Shown: positions 15,999 to 26,901 of the stretch, in pieces
Layout: the number at the start of each line of letters is the position of its first letter
How positions within the stretch are numbered: the stretch's first letter is position 1
Source: Desulfosporosinus sp. FKB
Lineage (GTDB): Bacteria; Bacillota; Desulfitobacteriia; Desulfitobacteriales; Desulfitobacteriaceae
NCBI RefSeq assembly: GCF_002196705.1
Contig: NZ_NADJ01000026.1
Span: 1-64,000, forward strand
Length of the DNA: 64,000 nucleotides
Direction: 5' to 3'
Made by a program: the position numbers and the translations under genes
The notes under the pieces: generated by a model
What the model was told of the DNA's origin: nothing
Seen by the model: the letters and a program-made list of their open reading frames with translations, nothing else
Databases searched by the model: none

Positions 15999-17354
15999 CT
16001 AAGCTTTTTTTCTCCAAATCTTAAGCTTCTTGGCTTCTTCTATAAGTTCCTCTCGGAAATCAGGATGCGCAATCGAAATCAGGGCTTCTGCCCGCTGCCA
16101 AGTAGATAGTCCTTTTAAGTTGACCTTACCATACTCAGTGACGACAAATTGCACTGTTGGTCTCGTATCCGTAATTACAGAACCCAAAGTCATTGTACCT
16201 TTGATTCTGGAGTGAATGTTTCCTTCTTTATCTTTGTAGGTAGAAGGCAAGCAAATGAAGCTTTTGCCACCTTTAGAATGGTAAGCTGCTTCCACAAAAT
16301 CCAGCTGTCCGCCGGCTCCGCTGATCATACTTGATCCGGCGGATTCAGAACAAACTTGACCAGTGAGATCGATTTCCAAAGCACTGTTGATTGAAACAAA
16401 TCGATCGATCTGAGACGCTATAAATGGAAAGTTAGAATAGTCAACCGGGTAGCCCGCTAAAGACGGGTTATCCCGCATGAAGTCATAGAGTTTCTGAGTA
16501 CCCGCAGCAAAGGAATAAACAATTCTGCCGCGGTCTAAGTTTTTACACTTTCCCGTGACCTTACCTGCTTCCACCATATCTACAAAACCGTCAACCAGCA
16601 TTTCCGTGTGAATCCCCAGATCCTTAAGATCTGACTCGGCAATCATTTGGCCTAGAGCATTCGGCATTCCGCCAATACCCAGTTGGATGCATGCTCCATC
16701 ATGAATTTCCGGCAGGACATAAGAAGCAATCTGTCGGTCAATATCCGAGGCAGGAGCTGAGGGCAAGATCGGAAGTCCTCTGTGGCCGCCTTCGACAACG
16801 TAATCCACTTTAGAAATATGGACCATGTGATCATAACCGCCATGAACCTTAGGCATATCTTCGTTGACTTCGACGATAACATTACGGGCCTTTTCAATCG
16901 CCGCAGCATAGTGTGAAATTGACACGCCAAAACTGAAATAACCATGTTCATCCATCGGGGCTACTTGAATAGCCACAACATCTGTTTGTAAGTTTTCACG
17001 TATCCAGCGAGGCATTTCTGAATATTTAAGCGGTATATAATAAGCTAAACCTTTCTGAGCCCATTTTCGTTCACGTCCGCCAAGATGCCAGCTATTCCAG
17101 GTAAAATGTTCTCCAGTAGGGTCACTCTCAACACAAGCTATTGGAGTTAAAATGACACCTCCACGCATATTTACGTCATGAAGTTCATCTTTGCGCCGTG
17201 CCAATGCTTCATCTAACAGAGTCGGCATGCTGGCAGCCCAACCAAATTCCACCCAATCCCCACTTCGAATCACTTTTACTGCTTCATCAGCTGTAACACA
17301 TTTTTTCTGATACTCTTCCCTAATCAATGCTGCATCCCCCTTACTTAATTCCAT
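15999..17354 (-). CDS. Acetyl-CoA hydrolase/transferase family CoA-transferase (4-hydroxybutyrate/butyrate:acetate type)
   Basis: A 451-aa class I CoA-transferase that would move CoA between a short acyl-CoA and acetate. Family marks include the glycine-rich loop LGIGGMPNALGQMI and the segment SINSALEIDLTGQV containing the probable catalytic Glu, followed by SESAGSSMISGAGGQLDF and a C-terminal GLSTWQRAEALI. The pattern lies between 4-hydroxybutyrate CoA-transferase and butyryl-CoA:acetate CoA-transferase, so the acyl group is open. Start chosen at ATG 17354 (MELSKGD) with GGGAG upstream. A consensus -24/-12 promoter lies at 17438-17457, so transcription should be sigma-54 dependent. Monocistronic, ending at a strong terminator. 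Confidence 0.85.
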   Translation of the reverse strand: MELSKGDAALIREEYQKKCVTADEAVKVIRSGDWVEFGWAASMPTLLDEALARRKDELHDVNMRGGVILTPIACVESDPTGEHFTWNSWHLGGRERKWAQKGLAYYIPLKYSEMPRWIRENLQTDVVAIQVAPMDEHGYFSFGVSISHYAAAIEKARNVIVEVNEDMPKVHGGYDHMVHISKVDYVVEGGHRGLPILPSAPASDIDRQIASYVLPEIHDGACIQLGIGGMPNALGQMIAESDLKDLGIHTEMLVDGFVDMVEAGKVTGKCKNLDRGRIVYSFAAGTQKLYDFMRDNPSLAGYPVDYSNFPFIASQIDRFVSINSALEIDLTGQVCSESAGSSMISGAGGQLDFVEAAYHSKGGKSFICLPSTYKDKEGNIHSRIKGTMTLGSVITDTRPTVQFVVTEYGKVNLKGLSTWQRAEALISIAHPDFREELIEEAKKLKIWRKKA

Positions 17355-17437
17355 GAATCTCTCGCTCCCAGAACAAAGCCCTAAGTACCGCATTTACTTA
17401 GTCCAAGAATTAGTTAATTTGGAGAGTAATGAATTAT

Positions 17438-17457
17438 CTTTGCAATTTCTATGCCAA
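17438..17457 (-). promoter_or_regulatory. Sigma-54 (-24/-12) promoter for the CoA-transferase gene
   Basis: On the minus strand: TTGGCAT-AGAAA-TTGCAA. The GG and GC dinucleotides are exactly 10 bases apart as RpoN requires. The site is about 85 bp upstream of the start codon at 17354 and shares its spacer (AGAAATTGCAA) with the promoter at 58041-58060. Confidence 0.8.
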
Positions 17458-17665
17458 TGACTATTCAATGGATTCCGAATCTTTTGTTTAGTATGCAACA
17501 AGCCTTTAAACAGGAAATATCTAGTTGAATGTTCCGATTTATCAGATAATAATGTCCACTTTCGTTGACAGTAAAATTTTAAAATTCTATTGTAGGCTGA
17601 TTAGCCTTCATTTTTTTGCAATGTCTACATATAGATACATGTATATCAAAGTTGTCATTTATTCA

Positions 17666-17702
17666 AAAAGCAGGTTAAAGTTTTAATGCTTAACCTGCTT
17701 TT
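17666..17702 (-). terminator. Intrinsic terminator after the isocitrate dehydrogenase gene
   Basis: A 13-bp stem (AAAAGCAGGTTAA / TTAACCTGCTTTT). It closes the synthase-dehydrogenase unit. The rest of the 17355-17797 gap holds the sigma-54 promoter and AT-rich sequence. Confidence 0.85.
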
Positions 17703-17797
17703 CAATAAGTTGAATTTTGTCAAACTTTAGACTATATATTAAGATTTAAGCGTTTTTGATCGCTTTTTCAGGAATTCAGTCATATAATTATGCTTTC

Positions 17798-18802
17798 TTA
17801 TGCTTCCATACTCTCAATAATTGCCAGAGCCATTTCTTGAGTTCCAGACGTTCCTCCTAAATCGGGAGTGATATACTCTCGATGGGTTAAAACATTGTAT
17901 ACGCCTTTCTCAACCCTCTGAGCTTCCTTAGCAAATCCCAGATACTTAAGCATTTCAACCCCTGAAAGAATCATCGCCAGAGGGTTCGCAATATTTTGGC
18001 CGGCAATCTGAGGAGCACTGCCATGAACAGCTTCAAAAACAGCTCCCATTTCTCCAATGTTTGCTCCCGGGGCAACTCCTAAACCTCCAACCAAGCCTGC
18101 GACGAGGTCGGATACAATATCACCGTACAAATTCGGCAGGACCAGCACATCAAACTGTTCAGGGATTTGTACTAAATTCATGCACAAAGCATCAACAATG
18201 CGATCTTCACATTCAATATCAGGAAAATCCCGAGCCACATTACGGACACTTTCCAAGAAAAGCCCATCACTCAGCTTCATGATGTTAGCCTTATGGACAA
18301 TTGTCACACGTTTTCGTCCTTCCCGCCGGGCAAGTTCAAAGGCATACCTGCCGATTCGCTCAGATGCTTCGCGGGTAATTACTTTGATTGACTCCGCAGC
18401 CTGATTTCCAACGTTATGCTCAATTCCGGCGTAGAGGTCCTCAGTATTTTCGCGGACAACTACGATATCAACATCTTGATATTTTGAGGGTACATTCGGC
18501 AAATTCCGCAAATGGCGCACATTGGCAAAAAGCTGTAACTGCTGCCGCAGGGATACATTGACACTACGAAATCCCTTGCCAACGGGAGTAGTGATCGGCC
18601 CCTTGATGGCAACTTTATTGCAGCGAATTGTCTCCAATACTTGCTCCGGCAAAGGAGTGCCATATTTAGCAATACAAGCCTCTCCTGCTTCAACAACTTC
18701 CCATTCCAAGGGGGCCTGACTCGCCGTGATAACTTTCCGGGTAGCCGCACTAACCTCAGGTCCTATCCCATCACCAGGAATTAATGTTACCTTAACTGTC
18801 AT
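17798..18802 (-). CDS. NAD-type isocitrate / isopropylmalate dehydrogenase family enzyme, likely isocitrate dehydrogenase
   Basis: A 334-aa decarboxylating beta-hydroxyacid dehydrogenase. Visible motifs: N-terminal [11 protein letters not shown]; substrate-binding [32 protein letters not shown]; the metal/substrate segment [21 protein letters not shown]; and the NAD site [16 protein letters not shown]. The [11 protein letters not shown] motif with Ser favours isocitrate (or homoisocitrate) over isopropylmalate. The gene follows a homocitrate/Re-citrate synthase homolog by about 90 bp, so the pair would make and oxidise a tricarboxylate toward 2-oxoglutarate. ATG start with GGGAG. Aconitase is not in the window. 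Confidence 0.85.
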   Translation of the reverse strand: MTVKVTLIPGDGIGPEVSAATRKVITASQAPLEWEVVEAGEACIAKYGTPLPEQVLETIRCNKVAIKGPITTPVGKGFRSVNVSLRQQLQLFANVRHLRNLPNVPSKYQDVDIVVVRENTEDLYAGIEHNVGNQAAESIKVITREASERIGRYAFELARREGRKRVTIVHKANIMKLSDGLFLESVRNVARDFPDIECEDRIVDALCMNLVQIPEQFDVLVLPNLYGDIVSDLVAGLVGGLGVAPGANIGEMGAVFEAVHGSAPQIAGQNIANPLAMILSGVEMLKYLGFAKEAQRVEKGVYNVLTHREYITPDLGGTSGTQEMALAIIESMEA

Positions 18803-18889
18803 TGAATAATACTCCCTTCTATACGAAGAAAAACTAGGCGTCTAAAGAGGCGGCTCACACGCCGCCTTTTGAACTTGGTCTTAGGATTA

Positions 18890-20017
18890 TTATTTTTTTT
18901 GTTTTAACATATCCCCGTAAATATAAACCAGCTCTTTGTCAAACAAGGAACGTTTCATATCGACTGCCAGAGCACGTACTTTTTCAAGCATTACCACGGC
19001 TTCTTCTTCAGTGATTTCTTTGCCATATTCTTTAAATTTGGCTTTGATCGAAGCAGTTCCGGAGTGTTTGCCAATAACAATCTGACGTTCCAGACCGACA
19101 TCTTCCGGACTGAAAGCTTCGTAAGTTCGAGGATTCTTTAAGGCACCATCAGCGTGGATTCCTGATTCATGGGCAAACATGTTGCTTCCCACGATAGATT
19201 TCCAAGGAGGAAGCATGCGACCTGAAGCACGGGCAATATATTCAGAAAGTTCAACAAAGCGTTCGGTAACAAAGCTTAAATCGGTGTCCAGCAAGAACTT
19301 AAGAGCCATAACTACTTCCTCTAATGCCGCATTACCGGCTCGTTCACCTAAACCGTTGACAGTCACTCCAACGTGAGAAGCGCCAGCCTTAACGCCCGCT
19401 AAAGCATTGGCTGTGGCCATGCCGAAATCATCGTGGGTATGCATTTCAACATTGATCCCAGCTTTTTCGATTAACGTTTTTATATTATCGTAGGTGGTGA
19501 AGGGATCAAGGATTCCGACAGTATCACAATAACGCAGGCGATCAGCACCCGCTTTTTTGGCTTCTTTAGCAAATTGGACAAGGAAATCCATACTGGAACG
19601 AGAAGCATCTTCGGCATTGACAGAAATATACACCCCTTCTCGTTTAGCAAATTCTGTCGCCTTAATCATCCGCTCGAGAACATCTTCGCGAGTCGTCTTG
19701 AGTTTATGTTCAATGTGAATATCAGAAGTAGAAATTGAAATGGCCACCGCATCAACACCGCAGGCAAGAGATGCTTCAATATCTGAGATTACCGCTCGAT
19801 TCCAACCCATAATACTTGCTTTTAAGCCAAGTTTTGTTATCGCGCTGATAGCCTTTTTTTCATCCCCTCCCATGACAGCGACCCCTGCTTCAATTTGATG
19901 CACACCAACCTCATCGAGTAAACGAGCAATGCGCAATTTCTCTTGATTGGAAAAAACGACTCCTGCCGTTTGCTCCCCATCCCGTAACGTTGTATCTACA
20001 ATCGTTAAATGTCTCAA
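18890..20017 (-). CDS. Homocitrate synthase / Re-citrate synthase family (NifV-like)
   Basis: A 375-aa DRE-TIM metallolyase condensing acetyl-CoA with a 2-oxo acid. Signature DTTLRDGEQTAGVVF at the N-terminus, metal-binding HTHDDFGMATANA near residue 200 and NGLGERAGNAALEEV are all intact. Length equals NifV-type homocitrate synthases; the regulatory domain of LeuA is absent. No nif genes are present and the partner is an isocitrate dehydrogenase, so the oxaloacetate-using Re-citrate synthase role known from anaerobic Clostridia and sulfate reducers is a serious alternative. TTG start at 20017 follows GAGGAG. Confidence 0.8.
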   Translation of the reverse strand: MRHLTIVDTTLRDGEQTAGVVFSNQEKLRIARLLDEVGVHQIEAGVAVMGGDEKKAISAITKLGLKASIMGWNRAVISDIEASLACGVDAVAISISTSDIHIEHKLKTTREDVLERMIKATEFAKREGVYISVNAEDASRSSMDFLVQFAKEAKKAGADRLRYCDTVGILDPFTTYDNIKTLIEKAGINVEMHTHDDFGMATANALAGVKAGASHVGVTVNGLGERAGNAALEEVVMALKFLLDTDLSFVTERFVELSEYIARASGRMLPPWKSIVGSNMFAHESGIHADGALKNPRTYEAFSPEDVGLERQIVIGKHSGTASIKAKFKEYGKEITEEEAVVMLEKVRALAVDMKRSLFDKELVYIYGDMLKQKK

Positions 20018-20286
20018 TTGGACACACTCCTCTTCTTCAACTTGAAAATATGCTATACTACGCAGTCAATATTTATTCTCTATACTAGCATAATACCTCT
20101 TAACTTTGAAGAAGAAGAAAATGCGTATATTGTATACTTTACGAATTAATTGATAGAGAATTTAAATTTAACTTTTTTCAATATTTTATATTTTTAATTA
20201 CCTATTTTTCTTATTTTCTTATCATTATCTTATCTAAGATAAAATATGACATGGTTTTTAAGATTTATTTCATCCTGAAGTTAAAA

Positions 20287-20323
20287 GGAGTTGACCTACT
20301 TTAAAGGATAATAGGCCAACTCC
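20287..20323 (-). terminator. Terminator after the gat operon (probably bidirectional)
   Basis: A 12-bp stem with one mismatch (GGAGTTGACCTA / TAGGCCAACTCC). On the minus strand it is followed by TTTTAAC; on the plus strand by TTTTT. The rest of the 20018-20497 gap is AT-rich leader of the synthase gene plus the dispersed repeat below. Confidence 0.75.
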
Positions 20324-20360
20324 CTTTTTACTTCAGCGCGATAGCATTTGTTATGGGCTA

Positions 20361-20440
20361 GGCGCTTTCGGCGAAAGTGTCCACAGGACACTTTCGTCAC
20401 CGAAGCCCCGATGTTCAGCTTTAGCTAATCGAGTTCACTG
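20361..20440 (+). repeat. Dispersed structured repeat, copy 1
   Basis: About 80 bp. A perfect 11-bp hairpin with loop ACA (20372-20382 / 20386-20396) is flanked on the right by a conserved arm (CGAAGCCCCGATGTTCAGCT, then TTAGCTAA-CGAGTTCACTG). The reverse complement matches 63591-63669 closely outside the hairpin. The hairpin arms differ between copies by paired changes. No ORF and no transposase nearby. Confidence 0.85.
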
Positions 20441-20497
20441 AAAAGTGATTAATACCGAACCAATATATAATAAACCACTATATTATTTAGAAAGCTA

Positions 20498-21949
20498 TTA
20501 GTCTGACAGTTTCTTTTTAAGCAGCTGATTGACAAGGCCCGGATTCGCTTGTCCTTTTGTCGCTTTCATAATCTGACCGACTAAGAAACCAATGGCCCGC
20601 TCTTTTCCAGCATGATAATCTTCGACGGATTGGGGATTAGCAGCGATTACCCCGTCGATGATTCCCAGCAGCGCGCCTTCATCGCTAATTTGGGCAAGCC
20701 CTTTCTCCTTGACGATCTGTTCGGCATCCTTGCCGGAAGCATACATTTCTTCTAAAACAGATTTAGCAATTTTTCCGCTCAGAGTTCCCTTATCAATGAG
20801 CTTAATCAATTCCACCAGCTGTTGGGCCGAAACAGGCGAATCCGCAATTTGGCATTGATTGCTGTTCAGCAATCGTGTCAAATCCCCCATAACCCAATTC
20901 GCTAAACCCTTAGCCTCTGCACCTTGGGCTAAACCCTGGTCAAAATAATCGGCCATGGCTTTAGTTTGAGTGACTACTGCCGCATCATAAGCTGATAACC
21001 CTAACTCTTGCAAGCGGTTCCGACGTTCCCGCGGAAGTTCCGGCAAAGTTTGGCGAATCTCTTCCACCCACTGCCGGTCAATGACTAAAGGAACGAGATC
21101 CGGCTCGGGGAAATAACGGTAATCATGAGCCTCTTCTTTGGACCGTAAGGCCAAGGTAATCCCCCGTCCTTCATCCCAAGTTCGAGTTTCCTGAATTACT
21201 TCTTCTCCTTCATCAAGAACACGTGCCTGACGGGCAATTTCATATTCCATACAGCGCCGGACAGAACTGAAAGAATTAAGGTTTTTAGTCTCAGTTCGGG
21301 TTCCAAAGGTCGCTGAACCAATTGGCCTTAAGGAGACATTGACATCGAAACGGACCGAACCCTGTTCCATACGGCAGTCGGAAACGCCTGTGTACTCCAG
21401 GATCTGAACCAATTGTTCCAGATAGGCCAAAACTTCCGGAATAGAACGCAAGTCAGGTTCAGAAACGATCTCCAAAAGAGGAACTCCTGCACGGTTATAA
21501 TCGACGGACGAGGCATCTGAGGTTGTGATGGTTTCCCCGCTGTGGACAAGTTTCCCGGCGTCTTCTTCCATATGAGCCCGGGTGATTCCTATCCACTTTT
21601 TCACTCCGTCAACTTCAATTTCCAAACCGCCATTTTTACAAATCGGCAGATCAAATTGGGATGTCTGGTAGTTTTTCGTCAAATCCGGATAGTAGTAGTT
21701 CTTGCGGTCAAATTTGGAGAAATCGGCAATTTCACAGTTTAAAGCTAAACCTGCTCCAATAGCATAATTGACAACTTCTCGGTTTAAGACCGGAAGCGTC
21801 CCCGGCATCCCTAAACAAACAGGGCAGACATGGGTATTTTGTTCTCCCCCAAACTCAGTTGTACAACCGCAGAATATTTTCGTTTTCGTTTGAAGTTCTA
21901 CGTGAACTTCTAAACCACAAACCATTTCATAGCGATCAGCGACTACCAC
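20498..21949 (-). CDS. gatB: Aspartyl/glutamyl-tRNA(Asn/Gln) amidotransferase subunit B
   Basis: A 483-aa subunit of the GatCAB complex, which phosphorylates and then amidates Glu-tRNA(Gln) (and Asp-tRNA(Asn)). It begins [23 protein letters not shown], containing the family hallmark GLEVHVEL and the Zn-site cysteines ([15 protein letters not shown]). The helical C-terminal tail ends in the YqeY-like module ([17 protein letters not shown]). GTG at 21949 is nine bases from GGAGG; a TTG six bases upstream is too close to the site. The start overlaps the end of gatA, so coupling is expected. asnS is also present, so the main role is probably Gln-tRNA(Gln). Confidence 0.95.
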   Translation of the reverse strand: MVVADRYEMVCGLEVHVELQTKTKIFCGCTTEFGGEQNTHVCPVCLGMPGTLPVLNREVVNYAIGAGLALNCEIADFSKFDRKNYYYPDLTKNYQTSQFDLPICKNGGLEIEVDGVKKWIGITRAHMEEDAGKLVHSGETITTSDASSVDYNRAGVPLLEIVSEPDLRSIPEVLAYLEQLVQILEYTGVSDCRMEQGSVRFDVNVSLRPIGSATFGTRTETKNLNSFSSVRRCMEYEIARQARVLDEGEEVIQETRTWDEGRGITLALRSKEEAHDYRYFPEPDLVPLVIDRQWVEEIRQTLPELPRERRNRLQELGLSAYDAAVVTQTKAMADYFDQGLAQGAEAKGLANWVMGDLTRLLNSNQCQIADSPVSAQQLVELIKLIDKGTLSGKIAKSVLEEMYASGKDAEQIVKEKGLAQISDEGALLGIIDGVIAANPQSVEDYHAGKERAIGFLVGQIMKATKGQANPGLVNQLLKKKLSD

Positions 21950-23414
21950 GAGCAAGCACCTCCCCGGAAAGATTCGGTTTTAACGTGTGATAATTTGTAG
22001 TTTGCTCGAAGGTATAAGCCACGCGGTAAAGTGTTCCCTCATTAAAGGCCTTGCCCATCAATTGCATGCCAATGGGCAAACCATTAACGAAACCTGCAGG
22101 AATTGAGATAGCCGGAATCCCTGCCAGATTAATCGGAACCGTTGTAATGTCCGAAAGATACATGGTTAAAGGATTGGACTTTTCTCCAAATTTAAAGGCC
22201 GGTGTCGGTGCCGCGGGGCCCAGCAAGACATCAAATTTTTCAAAGGCCTGATCAAAGTCTTGTTTGATTAAGGTCCGAACTTTTTGGGCTTTGAGATAAT
22301 AAGCATCATAATAACCGGAACTCAAGGCATAGGTTCCCAACATAATTCTGCGCTTAACCTCCTGCCCGAATCCATCTGCCCGAGTCTTCCGGAACATACC
22401 TAAGACATCGCCGGCTTCAGCCCGATAGCCATAACGAACGCCATCATAACGGGCAAGATTGGAACTGGCCTCGGCAGTTGCGATCAAATAATAGGCCGGG
22501 ATAGCATATTCTGTGTGGGGCAAAGAACATTCGCTCACTTCAGCCCCTAAGCTGCGCAGGGTTTCAACGCATTTTTGAATCCCTTTAGCGACCTCCGGGT
22601 CAATCCCTTCCCCGAAATATTCACGGGGAAGGCCAATTTTCAAACCCTTAATATCATTGATCAGGAATTTCGTATAATCAGGCTTATCATAGCGAACTGA
22701 CGTGGAATCCATGGCATCATAACCGGCAATCGCATTCATCACCAAAGCATTGTCACGAACGGTTTTAGTTAGAGGACCTATCTGATCAAGGGAGGAAGCA
22801 TAGGCGATAAGGCCAAAGCGAGAGACAGCTCCGTAGGTTGGCTTCAAGCCAACGACGCCGCAAAAGGCTGCCGGCTGACGAATCGATCCCCCGGTATCAG
22901 ACCCCAGGGAAAAGGCAGCCAAGTCAGCTGCGACAGAAACTGCCGCGCCGCCGGAAGAACCTCCGGGAACGCAGTCTAAATTCCAGGGATTGCGCGTTTT
23001 CATATAGGCCGAATTCTCGGTCGAAGAACCCATGGCAAACTCATCCATATTTAATTTGCCTAGAAGAATACTTCCGGCATCCTTTAGGCGTGTTGTTACC
23101 GTAGCATCATAGGGAGGATAAAATTCCCGGAGCATTTGGGAAGCACAAGTTGTACGTACGCCTTCCGTACACATATTGTCTTTCATAGCCATGGGGATTC
23201 CTTCTAAGGCCCCCAGCTCTTCTCCCCGAGCGATCTTTTGGTCAATCTCTGAGGCTTGGGTTTGAGCGTCTTTTTCTAAGACGGTTAAATAAGCCTGTAA
23301 ATCTTTATCTAAATCCCCAATTCGCTCTAGGTAAGCGTTGGTTAATTCAGCAGCGCTAACTTCTTTATGGATAAGAAGTTCATGGAGCTCACTTATCGAT
23401 TTCTCAAATATCAT
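21936..23414 (-). CDS. gatA: Aspartyl/glutamyl-tRNA(Asn/Gln) amidotransferase subunit A
   Basis: A 492-aa amidase-signature glutaminase that releases ammonia for GatB. The catalytic Ser-cisSer-Lys triad is visible: MAMKDNMC (Lys near residue 79), [13 protein letters not shown] (Ser near 154) and [12 protein letters not shown] (nucleophile near 178). ATG 23414 ([10 protein letters not shown]) follows AGGAGGGG; the longer reading frame to 23489 has no site. It follows gatC by 19 bp and overlaps gatB by 14 bp. Confidence 0.95.
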   Translation of the reverse strand: MIFEKSISELHELLIHKEVSAAELTNAYLERIGDLDKDLQAYLTVLEKDAQTQASEIDQKIARGEELGALEGIPMAMKDNMCTEGVRTTCASQMLREFYPPYDATVTTRLKDAGSILLGKLNMDEFAMGSSTENSAYMKTRNPWNLDCVPGGSSGGAAVSVAADLAAFSLGSDTGGSIRQPAAFCGVVGLKPTYGAVSRFGLIAYASSLDQIGPLTKTVRDNALVMNAIAGYDAMDSTSVRYDKPDYTKFLINDIKGLKIGLPREYFGEGIDPEVAKGIQKCVETLRSLGAEVSECSLPHTEYAIPAYYLIATAEASSNLARYDGVRYGYRAEAGDVLGMFRKTRADGFGQEVKRRIMLGTYALSSGYYDAYYLKAQKVRTLIKQDFDQAFEKFDVLLGPAAPTPAFKFGEKSNPLTMYLSDITTVPINLAGIPAISIPAGFVNGLPIGMQLMGKAFNEGTLYRVAYTFEQTTNYHTLKPNLSGEVLARGSR

Positions 23415-23433
23415 AAATGCCAGCCCCTCCTTT

Positions 23434-23724
23434 CTATGTGAGACTAATTCTGGGAACTCTAAAAAATCCTTCTTCGGCATCCGGGGCATTTCTTAAGGTT
23501 TTATCGTGGCTAATTGAAGGTTTTACTTCGTCCTCCCGCAGCACATTATGCAGAGGAACAGCATGAGCCGTAGGAACAACGCCATCGGTGTCCAAGCGTT
23601 CCAGCATTGCAGCATAATCTAAAATAGAGTTCAACTGCAGGGTATAGTCTTGAATTTCTTGTTCGTTCAACTCTAAACGTGCCAATCCGGCGACATATAT
23701 AACGTCTTCACGTGAAATTGCCAT
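23434..23724 (-). CDS. gatC: Aspartyl/glutamyl-tRNA(Asn/Gln) amidotransferase subunit C
   Basis: A 96-aa subunit that wraps the GatA-GatB interface. It shows the family pattern [40 protein letters not shown] and the C-terminal LREDEV...[14 protein letters not shown] (written in parts). Start at ATG 23724 (MAISRED), preceded by AAGGAAGGTG; the GTG nine bases upstream is within spacing of that site too. First gene of gatCAB. Confidence 0.95.
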   Translation of the reverse strand: MAISREDVIYVAGLARLELNEQEIQDYTLQLNSILDYAAMLERLDTDGVVPTAHAVPLHNVLREDEVKPSISHDKTLRNAPDAEEGFFRVPRISLT

Positions 23725-23814
23725 CAAATTCACCTTCCTTTGACTATTTTTTCGCTATCTATTTATAATAGCAAATCTGGAAGATTGGGGCAACATATGC
23801 AAATCATGCAAATA

Positions 23815-23880
23815 GGACGGTTCTTTGCAATATCCCGACAGGATACCACAAAGAACCGTCCCTGGTTCTGTCCCATTCCT
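23815..23880. repeat. REP-like palindromic element between ligA and gatC
   Basis: A perfect 13-bp inverted repeat, GGACGGTTCTTTG (23815-23827) and CAAAGAACCGTCC (23849-23861), with a 21-bp loop. It is followed by CTGGTTCTGTCCC, which can pair alternatively with the GGACGGTTCT arm or with GAACC. GGGACGGTTCTTTG-type sequences are, from memory, dispersed palindromes in many Clostridia. It may also act as terminator for ligA. Confidence 0.7.
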
Positions 23881-23891
23881 TCTCAACCCCT

Positions 23892-25928
<2,037 letters not shown>

Positions 25929-26861
25929 TTAGTTCGCTGAAAAATAAGTTGTCATCGGCGGAACAACTTGTTTTTTACGGGACAGAACACCTGGAAGCTC
26001 AACGCTGCCATTAACGAGTTCTTTACCGAAAGCTTTAGCAACTTCTTCCGGCTTATCCCCTTTAACGATCAATTCGGTATAGTCACTTAAAATATCGGTA
26101 ACCATTAAGCAGATATAACGCAGGTCTTGAGCAACGCGATAGTCCTCAAGTCCTTTATTTAAGTTTGCCCGCACGTCTTCAAATCCATCCATACCCATCA
26201 AGCTGACTTGACCGACACCAATCTTGTTGGATCCCATGGTGAAGGCTTTGAAGTCTTCTTCAATCATGCTTTGCGGGGTGCGTTCAGCAATATTAGAACC
26301 GGCTTTGAACATTTCAACACCAAAGGTTTTAGGATCAACGCCGGCAATAGCTGCCAGTTCAGCAGCAATAACTTTATCTGACTCAGTGCAGGTTGGGGAT
26401 TTGAAAATAACCGTATCGGAAAGAATAGCAGCCAGTAAGATACCAGCGATAGCTTTTTCAGGCACTAAACCTTTTTCCTTGTATGCTTGAGCAACAATGG
26501 AGCAGGTGGAGCCAACAGGTTCGATCCGTACATAAAGAGGCTCAGCAGTTTGGAAGCCGCCAACTTTGTGGTGGTCAACGATTTGTACAAGCTGAGCTTG
26601 ATCTGCACCTGCAACAGCTTGACCATATTCATTGTGGTCAACAAGGATCATTTTTTGTTTAGCTTCAACAGACGCTAAAACTTCAGGCACTGCAACTCCA
26701 TAATAGTTGAGAACAAACTCGGTCTCTTTATTGATTTTGCCTGCTGTAACAGGAACACAATTTTCAGCGCCGGTGAGTTCTTTTAAACGAGCTAAAGCAA
26801 TTGCAGAGCAAACTGAATCTGTATCTGGGTTTTTATGACCAACAATATAAATCTTATCCAT
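25929..26861 (-). CDS. ppaC: Manganese-dependent inorganic pyrophosphatase (family II)
   Basis: A 310-aa DHH-superfamily enzyme hydrolysing pyrophosphate to phosphate. Metal-binding motifs: VGHKNPDTDSVCSAIA (HxPDxD type), the ILLAAILSDT Asp, VDHHKVGGF (DHH) and the C-terminal SRKKQVVPPM basic substrate loop. No CBS insert is present, so it is the unregulated short form. ATG 26861 (MDKIYIVGHKNP) is preferred; the longer frame would start at a TTG. Spacing to pcrA and ligA is about 40 bp each, suggesting one operon. Confidence 0.95.
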   Translation of the reverse strand: MDKIYIVGHKNPDTDSVCSAIALARLKELTGAENCVPVTAGKINKETEFVLNYYGVAVPEVLASVEAKQKMILVDHNEYGQAVAGADQAQLVQIVDHHKVGGFQTAEPLYVRIEPVGSTCSIVAQAYKEKGLVPEKAIAGILLAAILSDTVIFKSPTCTESDKVIAAELAAIAGVDPKTFGVEMFKAGSNIAERTPQSMIEEDFKAFTMGSNKIGVGQVSLMGMDGFEDVRANLNKGLEDYRVAQDLRYICLMVTDILSDYTELIVKGDKPEEVAKAFGKELVNGSVELPGVLSRKKQVVPPMTTYFSAN

Positions 26862-26901
26862 TATAACACCTAAACCTTTCTCTTTAAAATTCAAAATGCA
26901 T

